Shown: positions 58,169 through 64,000 of the stretch, in pieces | Layout: each line of letters starts with the position of its first letter | Numbering within the stretch: position 1 is the stretch's first letter | Assembly: GCA_000613465.1 (NCBI GenBank) | Contig: BAJA01000028.1 | Coordinates: 1 to 64,000, forward strand | Direction of reading: 5' to 3' | Length of the DNA: 64,000 bases | Source: Bacteroides nordii WAL 11050 = JCM 12987 | GTDB taxonomy: Bacteria > Bacteroidota > Bacteroidia > Bacteroidales > Bacteroidaceae | Position numbers and translations under genes: made by a program | The notes under the pieces: generated by a model | What the model was told of the DNA's origin: nothing | The model's input: the letters and a program-made list of their open reading frames with translations, nothing else | The model's database searches: none

Positions 58169-59431
58169 ATGAAAAAGTTAGTTGGAGTTATAATGGGCTG
58201 GTTGATGTTTTTCTTACTATTGGATATTGCCCCTTTGCAGGCACGGGAAGAAGTGGATGGCTATTTCACGGTTACAGGGGTTGTAAGAAACAAGGATGAT
58301 AGGAAAAAGCTGGAGAATGTGAATGTTTCTGTGCCCGGTACAAATATTGGGACGGTAACAAATTCAGATGGTCTATTCTCTCTTAAGATCAAAGATGCTG
58401 AAATAGTCCGGGGGCTGGAAGTATCTCATATCGGGTACCTCAATACTCAGATCTCTTTGAAAGAAAATAAGGACTTATCCACATTGACTGTGTGGATGAT
58501 ACCAGCACCTAATTTACTGAGTGAGATTGTGATTTTTGGTAATAATGCCCGTGGCATTGTAGAAGAAGCAATTAGAAAAATCCCGGTAAACTATTCTCCT
58601 AATGAGAATATGCTGACAACATTTTACAGAGAAACAGTACAAAAGAGGCGTCGTTATATCAATGTGTCGGAGGCTGTTATAGATGTATATAAGACAGCTT
58701 ATAATGACCGTGTACCTGTGAAAGATAAGGTGCAACTCCAGAAAGGGCGTCGTTTGCTGAGTCAGAAAAACAGTGACACATTGGCTGTGAAGGTAGTGGG
58801 AGGTCCCAGTTTGGCTATTTATCTGGATGTCGTGAAGAATCAGGATGCATTACTGAATATGGGAGATTTGGATTATTATGAGTTTCACATCGAAGAGCCT
58901 GTGAATTTTGATAACCGTATGCAATATGTAATCAGTTTTCGGCCTAAAGTTAGCCTGATGTATGCATTGTTTTATGGGAAACTGTATATTGATTTTGAGA
59001 AACTGGCATTTACCCGGGCAGAGTTCTCGCTGGATATGAAAAATAAAACGAAAGCCGTGGAAGCTATTTTACATAAGAAACCTTTGGGTTTACAGTTTAA
59101 GCCACAGGAAGTATCCTATCTGGTGACGTATAAAGAGCAGAATGGGAAGACGTATTTAAACTATATTTGGAATACCATCCGTTTCAAATGTGATTGGAAG
59201 AAACGCCTCTTCTCTTCGGGATATACAGTTTATTCTGAGATGGTGGTAACAGACAGGCAGGAGGATAACTTTACAGCTATTTCTAATAAGACGGCTTTCA
59301 AAGAAAAGCAAGTGTTTTATGATTTAGTAGATGAATACTGGAACGAAGACTTCTGGAAAGAATACAATATCATTGAACCTACTGAGTCTTTGGAACACGC
59401 TGTGAACAAATTGAAAAAGCAATCTCGTTAG
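58169..59431 (+). CDS. Envelope protein with carboxypeptidase-like regulatory domain, paralog of 60902 product
   Basis: A 420-residue protein with signal peptide (about 1-25, ending PLQAR). A carboxypeptidase-like regulatory beta domain (about 30-115, GVVRNKDDRKKLENVNVSV) precedes a conserved C-terminal region (about 135-400) with blocks NMLTTFYRETVQKR, YGKLYIDFEKLAFTRAEF, SEMVVTDRQ. It lacks a TonB plug and barrel. The C-terminal region is clearly related to that of the gene at 60902. It precedes an ECF sigma/FecR pair by 46 bases on the same strand, so it is likely co-regulated or a ligand-linked partner. Function unknown. Confidence 0.82.
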   Translation: MKKLVGVIMGWLMFFLLLDIAPLQAREEVDGYFTVTGVVRNKDDRKKLENVNVSVPGTNIGTVTNSDGLFSLKIKDAEIVRGLEVSHIGYLNTQISLKENKDLSTLTVWMIPAPNLLSEIVIFGNNARGIVEEAIRKIPVNYSPNENMLTTFYRETVQKRRRYINVSEAVIDVYKTAYNDRVPVKDKVQLQKGRRLLSQKNSDTLAVKVVGGPSLAIYLDVVKNQDALLNMGDLDYYEFHIEEPVNFDNRMQYVISFRPKVSLMYALFYGKLYIDFEKLAFTRAEFSLDMKNKTKAVEAILHKKPLGLQFKPQEVSYLVTYKEQNGKTYLNYIWNTIRFKCDWKKRLFSSGYTVYSEMVVTDRQEDNFTAISNKTAFKEKQVFYDLVDEYWNEDFWKEYNIIEPTESLEHAVNKLKKQSR

Positions 59432-59477
59432 AGTTCAGATAGTTTTTTATATATTTGGTACCAATAATGATTCGGGT

Positions 59478-60029
59478 ATGCTAAATGAACTGTTCATACT
59501 TGCTAAAATAAAAGAGGGTGATATAAAGGCATTCGAGGAAATTTTCCGTTGCTATTATTCGCCCCTTTGCTGGTATGCTGCAGGTATAACAGGCGAAGTG
59601 GAAGCTGCCGAAGAGATAGTAGAAGAACTTTTCTACGTATTTTGGAAAGACCGGGAACATTTGCAGATATTTCAATCCATTAAAAGTTATCTGTACAGGG
59701 CAACACGCAATGAAGCGCTTCAATACTGCCAGCATAGAGAAGTCAGAGAACGGTATAGGGAGTATGTGCTGGCAGATAATGTTTCAGAACAGGTGTCTGA
59801 TCCTCACCGGCAGTTGGAGTATGAGGAGTTGCAGGAGGTTATCCGCCATACACTTGATAAACTGCCGGGGCGCAGACTCAGGATATTTGAAATGCATCGT
59901 ATGGAAGGAAAGAAATATGTAGAGATTGCTTCGTTTCTTTCATTGTCTGTCAAAACAGTGGAAGCAGAGATGACAAAAGCACTCCGGACTTTACGAAATG
60001 AAATAGATAATTATATTCTTACGAAATGA
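59478..60029 (+). CDS. ECF-type RNA polymerase sigma factor
   Basis: A 183-residue sigma-70 family protein of Bacteroides ECF size. Region 2 (about 20-90, DIKAFEEIFRCYYSPLCWY) and region 4 (about 120-180, KLPGRRLRIFEMHRMEGKKY, VEIASFLSLSVKTVEAEM) are present with no region 3. Such sigmas are held by a FecR anti-sigma and released by an outer-membrane signal. The FecR gene starts 4 bases before its stop (ATGA overlap), so the two are translationally coupled. Confidence 0.95.
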   Translation: MLNELFILAKIKEGDIKAFEEIFRCYYSPLCWYAAGITGEVEAAEEIVEELFYVFWKDREHLQIFQSIKSYLYRATRNEALQYCQHREVRERYREYVLADNVSEQVSDPHRQLEYEELQEVIRHTLDKLPGRRLRIFEMHRMEGKKYVEIASFLSLSVKTVEAEMTKALRTLRNEIDNYILTK

Positions 60030-60883
60030 CTGAAGTAAATAAAAATAAAGTGAGGACAGATGAGGCATGGAGGCACTTGTATACTCGTTTGGATAAAGAC
60101 AGCCTGCTTGTAGAGGTGGGAGAGGAGGTGATCCGTCGCAGGCTTTTCTTAAAATGGGGAACTGTAGTTGCTGCTATGCTGACAGGAGTGGTTTGTCTGA
60201 TGTCCGTTTGGTGGTTAATGCCGGGAAATGATACTAAAAATCTTAATCTGGTAATTCAGGAAAACAGAGAGAAGTCAACGTTGGTCACTACTCTTGAAGA
60301 CGGCTCTATTGTTTATCTGGGGCAGGAGAGTGTCTTGCAGTATCCTGAACATTTTGCTACGGATAAGAGAGAGGTTAATTTGCATGGAGAAGCCTTTTTT
60401 GATGTGGCGAAGAAACATGAACAAACTTTCTTGATTGAAACCGAGAAGGTACAGATAGAAGTATTGGGGACAGCTTTTAATGTCCGTAGTAATGAAGAAG
60501 TTCCTTTTAGTTTGTCTGTGTGGCGTGGTAAGGTGAAGGTATCACTGAAACAGGGAGGTCACAGTGTTTTTGTGAATGCGGGCGAAACGGTTACATTACA
60601 ATCACAGCAATTACAGTTAAGTGAGACTTCAAGAGGTGATGAGTCTGGTGTCTATACAAAGAATATACGTTTTAAGGATGAAAGCTTGGAAGATATCCTG
60701 CGGGTAGTGAATGCTGAAAATTCTGCGTTACAGATACAAACTGGTTCATTGGATTTGGGTAAACGCAAGCTGACTATTGAGTTTCTGGACAACTCACCCG
60801 ATACGGTTGCCGAACTGATCTGTTGGGCGTTAAATTTGAAATGTACTCGTGAAGGAGATAAACTGATTTTGTCCGAACGATGA
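60026..60883 (+). CDS. FecR-type anti-sigma factor
   Basis: A 285-residue membrane protein. A short cytoplasmic N-terminus is followed by one helix (about 47-66, VVAAMLTGVVCLMSVWWLM) and a periplasmic FecR domain (about 85-195, TTLEDGSIVYLGQESVLQYP, GEAFFDVAKK). A C-terminal DUF4974-like domain (about 205-285, NIRFKDESLEDILRVV) completes the family layout. It is coupled to the sigma gene by overlap. Normally it would be contacted by the STN domain of a TonB receptor; here the neighbour has an STN-like domain but no barrel. Confidence 0.93.
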   Translation: MTEVNKNKVRTDEAWRHLYTRLDKDSLLVEVGEEVIRRRLFLKWGTVVAAMLTGVVCLMSVWWLMPGNDTKNLNLVIQENREKSTLVTTLEDGSIVYLGQESVLQYPEHFATDKREVNLHGEAFFDVAKKHEQTFLIETEKVQIEVLGTAFNVRSNEEVPFSLSVWRGKVKVSLKQGGHSVFVNAGETVTLQSQQLQLSETSRGDESGVYTKNIRFKDESLEDILRVVNAENSALQIQTGSLDLGKRKLTIEFLDNSPDTVAELICWALNLKCTREGDKLILSER

Positions 60884-60901
60884 TTCTTAAAGTTTAAAAA
60901 T

Positions 60902-62457
60902 ATGAAATTACATCCTCTCTGTCTGCTTTTCTTCGGACTGCTTCTTATTGCTGCTGGTACAATAAGAGCAGATGGAGATGATGTTCTGGATCGTGTTATC
61001 AGTCTGCCTAAGATGAAAGGTACGGTGTATTTCTTGTTAGGTAAAGTCTCAGAACGTTCCGGATATCTTTTTGTTTATGATAGTAAGGTTGTGAACAATG
61101 ATATTGTGACAAAGACGAGAGAGAAAGACTGTACAATTCGGCAGGCTATTTATGAAATAACCGGTAACAGGAGATTGGTTTTAAAGGTGATTGGAGGACA
61201 TATATTAATCCTGCCTCCTGTAGAAAAGAATAAGAATATAAAAAAAGAGAGCCAATTGCCCTTGCCAACCTTTTCCACAATTACCGGTACTTTGTTGGAT
61301 AAAGAAACCGGGGAGCCTGTGGTCAATGCATCAGTGACAATTCAAGGTACTTCGATAGGTAATATTACAAATAAAGACGGTGAGTTCAGACTTCATTTAC
61401 CCGACTCTCTGAGAGATGGGTTTCTCTCTTTTTCTCATTTGGGTTATGTGGCGCAAAATGTTGAAGCGGCTATGCTTACGGGGCGCGACAATATACTGAG
61501 TCTGGAGCTAAAATCGTTCCCTTGCAGGAGGTTCTGATCCGGTTGGTAGAACCCAAAAAGTTGTTGAGGGAAATGCTAAAGCGGCGAGAGGAAAATTATT
61601 CATTGGTCCCAGTTCATCTGACAACATTTTACAGGGAAGGAGTTCAGTTAAAGAACAAGTTCCAGAACCTGACGGAAGCTGTATTCAAAGTTTATAAATC
61701 TCCTCTGGATGAATCCGGGGTATTGGATCAGGTGAAGTTGCTGAAGATGAGCAGGATGGACAATCGTGAAAGTACAGATAGCCTGATAGCTAAGATTAGG
61801 GCGGGTATTCAGGCTTGCCTGCAATTGGATATAATGAAAGATCTGCCGGATTTTCTATCTGTTGATGCAGATGATAATCCGTATACATATACTTCTGGTG
61901 GCATCACCTCTATAGATGACCGTTGTGTAAATGTGGTTTCTTTTGAGCAGAAGCAAGGGGTTAAAGAACCGCTTTATTGCGGGGAGTTATATATTGATTC
62001 GGAAAATGGGGCTTTACTGCAGGCACGGATTGAAATGCAACCCCGGTACATAAAAAAAGCTACAAGGATTTTTGTTGTCCGGCAAGCTCCCAGTGTAAAT
62101 CTGACAGCACAAAAGGTGGTATATACTATTTCGTATAAACCGTGGAGAGGCACTTACTATATTCACCATATCCGTGGCGATTTGTTTTTTAGGATGAAGA
62201 AAAAACGGGCACTGTTCAGTAATCCCACTTTGCATACATGGTTCGAAATGGTAACATGCAAGGTGGATAGGGATAATGTGGCCCGTTTTTCCCGTACTGA
62301 AAGGGTACCAATACATACAGTACTTGCAGATATTGATTTTAAATATGATGAAAGTTTCTGGGAAGAGTTTAATACGATCCCGTTAGAGGAAGAGTTGAGT
62401 AAGATAATAGAGAAGGTAACGTTAAAGATAGAAAAAACAGTTCATCAAGAGGAGTGA
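60902..62457 (+). pseudogene. STN plus carboxypeptidase-regulatory envelope protein, one frameshift
   Basis: Signal peptide (about 1-23), STN-like domain (about 35-105, MKGTVYFLLGKVSERSGY), carboxypeptidase-like regulatory domain (about 122-205, ITGTLLDKETGEPVVNASVT), and a C-terminal region paralogous to that of the 58169 gene (PVHLTTFYREGVQ, CGELYIDSENGALLQA). The frame breaks near 61516, where adding one G (TCGTTCC to TCGGTTCC) joins KSVPLQEVLIRLVEPKKLL. Joined length is about 518 residues. No TonB plug or barrel follows, which is unusual for a receptor downstream of sigma/FecR. Confidence 0.82.
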
Positions 62458-62521
62458 AGATAAGCAGGATATTTGTTATTTTGCAGTTTGAATGAAATAT
62501 ATTCAATGAATACGAAAAGAT

Positions 62522-62917
62522 ATGATTAAACAAGACTATCTGGTACGGATGATTCAGGAAATAATCTCTTTGATTGCAAATGCTATTCTGAATAAGAAGA
62601 AACTTCGCAAGCAAGAGTGGGTAGAGTATGATTGCCTGACCAGACAAATTTTAGGCTTTCCTGCCGAGCAGTTGATTGGTATGGATATGCAGGAGTTGAT
62701 CGGACGGTATAAAGGCGATCCTGACGAAATGGGAAAAATAGAACTTGCTGCTATGAGTATGCTGAAATTATCAGAAGATATGTCTTCAGATCATGTCCTG
62801 CAAAAATCCAAACTCCGGCAGGACGGTCTCTGGTTGCTCAAGTATGTTCAGGAAGAAGGGAATACATTCTCTATTCAACGGACAAGCCTGATAAAACTTT
62901 TGGAAATAAACGGGTGA
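62522..62917 (+). CDS. Hypothetical protein, 131 aa
   Basis: A small soluble protein rich in Leu, Glu and Lys, predicted mostly helical (MIKQDYLVRMIQEIISLIAN). I recognise no domain and no signal peptide. It follows the broken STN gene by 65 bases on the same strand and precedes a separate small gene with its own promoter. It could be part of the sigma/FecR transcript or independent. Coding assignment rests on length, start context and composition. Confidence 0.65.
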   Translation: MIKQDYLVRMIQEIISLIANAILNKKKLRKQEWVEYDCLTRQILGFPAEQLIGMDMQELIGRYKGDPDEMGKIELAAMSMLKLSEDMSSDHVLQKSKLRQDGLWLLKYVQEEGNTFSIQRTSLIKLLEING

Positions 62918-63000
62918 ATAAAAAAACGGTATGCAGGAGTGGAAGCAAGTGTTATGCATAAAACTTTGTTGCATTTGCGTCTGTTAATCTTGAAAAACTA

Positions 63001-63008
63001 TATCTTTG
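63001..63008 (+). promoter_or_regulatory. -7 box TATCTTTG for the DUF4250 gene
   Basis: An exact TAnnTTTG match 28 bases before ATG 63036. It also excludes the upstream in-frame start at 63006, which would fall inside the box. Confidence 0.6.
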
Positions 63009-63035
63009 TGGCCCAGTTACAAAATCGTGTTTAAT

Positions 63036-63212
63036 ATGGAATTACCTAAAGACCCGATGATGCTGTTTAGTGTCATCAACATGAAGCTTCGTGATAACTA
63101 TTCTTCGTTGGATGAATTGTGTGATGATCTGAATGTAGAGAAAGAGGACATTATTGATCAGCTCAAAAATGCAGGCTTTGAATATAGCCCGGAACATAAT
63201 AAGTTCTGGTAA
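63036..63212 (+). CDS. DUF4250-type small protein
   Basis: From ATG 63036 (MELPKDPMMLFS), 58 residues. It matches the DUF4250 family in the blocks ELPKDPMMLFSVINMKLRD and NAGFEYSPEHNKFW. The function is unknown. The start is fixed by the -7 box at 63001-63008 immediately upstream. It is monocistronic, followed by an inverted repeat and a convergent reductase gene. Confidence 0.88.
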   Translation: MELPKDPMMLFSVINMKLRDNYSSLDELCDDLNVEKEDIIDQLKNAGFEYSPEHNKFW

Positions 63213-63243
63213 TCTGTTGTTATAACGGAGCTGTTTAAATCTA

Positions 63244-63297
63244 AATTGTTTCACCAATCATTTTAGAATTAACTACTTAATAATCGGTGAAACAATT
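63244..63297. repeat. 12-bp perfect inverted repeat between convergent genes
   Basis: AATTGTTTCACC (63244-63255) pairs with GGTGAAACAATT (63286-63297) over a 30-base loop. It may serve as a bidirectional terminator, though T-runs are weak. Confidence 0.7.
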
Positions 63298-63342
63298 CAT
63301 TGATCTTTATTTGTCTACTTACAGTATGTGTGGTAGGGCATA

Positions 63343-64000
63343 TTAAAATATCAGTTGTGATTTTAATTCAGGGAACTGATTCTGATGCCAATACGGATAT
63401 ATTTTGGGCGTTTTACTTGCCTCATCCAATCGCTTTATTTGTTCTGCTGTCAGACTCCAGCCAATGGCTCCGAGGTTTAGTTTCAAATGTTCTTCTGTTC
63501 GTGCGCCAATCACAAGACTGCAGATAGTGGGGCGTTGCAATAGCCAGTTTAGTGCTACCTGTGCTACAGTTTTTCTTGTCTCTCCCGCAATATCTTCCAG
63601 AATATCAATAATATTGTAAAGAAGATCGTATGACATGATTTCATCACCTACCGGAGCGCCACCACGGGCTACTCTTCCATCTTCCGGAATCGGATTGTTA
63701 CGACGATAACGTCCTCCCAAACGTCCTGCTGCTAACGGACTCCAGACAAATGTACCAACTTGCTGATCGACGCCAAGTGGCATCAGCTCCCATTCAAACT
63801 CACGGTTGAGCAAAGAGTAATACACCTGGTGGGCTACATAACGTGTCCAACCGTATTTGTCGGAAACAGCCAGTGACTTCATTAACTGCCAGCCGGAGAA
63901 GTTGGAGCATCCGATATAGCGTACCTTTCCGCTTTGGACAAGATTGTCCAGTGCGCTAAGTGTCTCTTCCAACGGAGTAGCGCCATCAAAGCCGTGCATA
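63343..64000 (-). CDS. Aldo/keto reductase, C-terminal part (partial)
   Basis: The window holds the C-terminal 219 or so residues of an aldo/keto reductase; the N-terminus lies beyond base 64000. Family blocks seen are QSGKVRYIGCSNFSGWQ, HQVYYSLLNREFEW and VAQVALNWLLQRPTICSLVIGA. These are NADPH-dependent oxidoreductases with broad substrate ranges. The catalytic Asp-Tyr-Lys-His set would be in the missing part. It is convergent with the DUF4250 gene. Confidence 0.93.
   Translation of the reverse strand, partial: MHGFDGATPLEETLSALDNLVQSGKVRYIGCSNFSGWQLMKSLAVSDKYGWTRYVAHQVYYSLLNREFEWELMPLGVDQQVGTFVWSPLAAGRLGGRYRRNNPIPEDGRVARGGAPVGDEIMSYDLLYNIIDILEDIAGETRKTVAQVALNWLLQRPTICSLVIGARTEEHLKLNLGAIGWSLTAEQIKRLDEASKTPKIYPYWHQNQFPELKSQLIF

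Noticed and set aside
1..64000. tRNA and rRNA genes
   Set aside because: I saw no cloverleaf with conserved TTCGA-type arm or rRNA sequence; a formal scan was not possible.

Overview
The window is a chromosomal segment from a gut-type Bacteroidales bacterium, most likely Bacteroides or a close relative. The signs are SusC/SusD pairs, a Bacteroides-type ECF sigma/FecR module, DUF4250 and HU-like proteins, frequent TAnnTTTG -7 promoter boxes, and an AT-rich coding style. I cannot name the species.

Layout. (1) 1-5.1 kb: clpB, two small conserved unknown genes, a LysR regulator and an HU-like DNA-binding protein. (2) 5.1-6.0 kb: a non-coding stretch with a 21-bp tandem array and a long rod-shaped RNA candidate resembling 6S/Bacteroidales-1 RNA. 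(3) 6.0-38.8 kb: a polysaccharide utilization locus (PUL). It opens with an unusual membrane regulator (lectin-like domain, kelch propeller, one membrane helix, cytoplasmic SARP-type DNA-binding and BTAD domains). Then come GH92, a beta-helix protein, a GH63/GH37-like enzyme, a second beta-helix protein, two sialate O-acetylesterase-like proteins, GH36, GH28-like, two SusC/SusD pairs, a DUF1735/PKD lipoprotein, GH106 and an alpha/beta-hydrolase esterase. The enzymes suggest an acetylated heteropolysaccharide with galactose, rhamnose, uronic acid and mannose, perhaps pectic or gum-like (inference). (4) 39-47.6 kb: YeiH-type transporter, then recA, bcp and a carboxynorspermidine/saccharopine dehydrogenase on the minus strand, a BamE-like protein, a double-META lipoprotein, and a metal/cobalamin-type permease with its binding protein. 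(5) 48.0-57.8 kb: dnaK followed by an island of about 7.8 kb. The island carries an excisionase-like HTH gene, an integrase stump, an AlbA_2/Schlafen-type gene and a DEDDh exonuclease-RecQ-UvrD fusion, and it ends in a second copy of the dnaK 3' end. (6) 58-64 kb: an ECF sigma/FecR pair flanked by two paralogous envelope proteins, two small genes and a partial aldo/keto reductase.

Four intergenic tandem arrays (periods 21, 22, 23 and 23 bp) with palindromic cores recur across the window and are not explained by known features. clpB and dnaK both have -24/-12 (sigma54-like) promoter candidates. The dnaK 3'-end duplication marks the ends of a probable integrated element with a defence-like cargo.

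At least 13 single-base frameshifts were inferred from reading-frame continuity, mostly in short homopolymers and mostly in accessory genes. They may be real decay or uncorrected assembly indels; the affected genes are given here as full-length broken genes.
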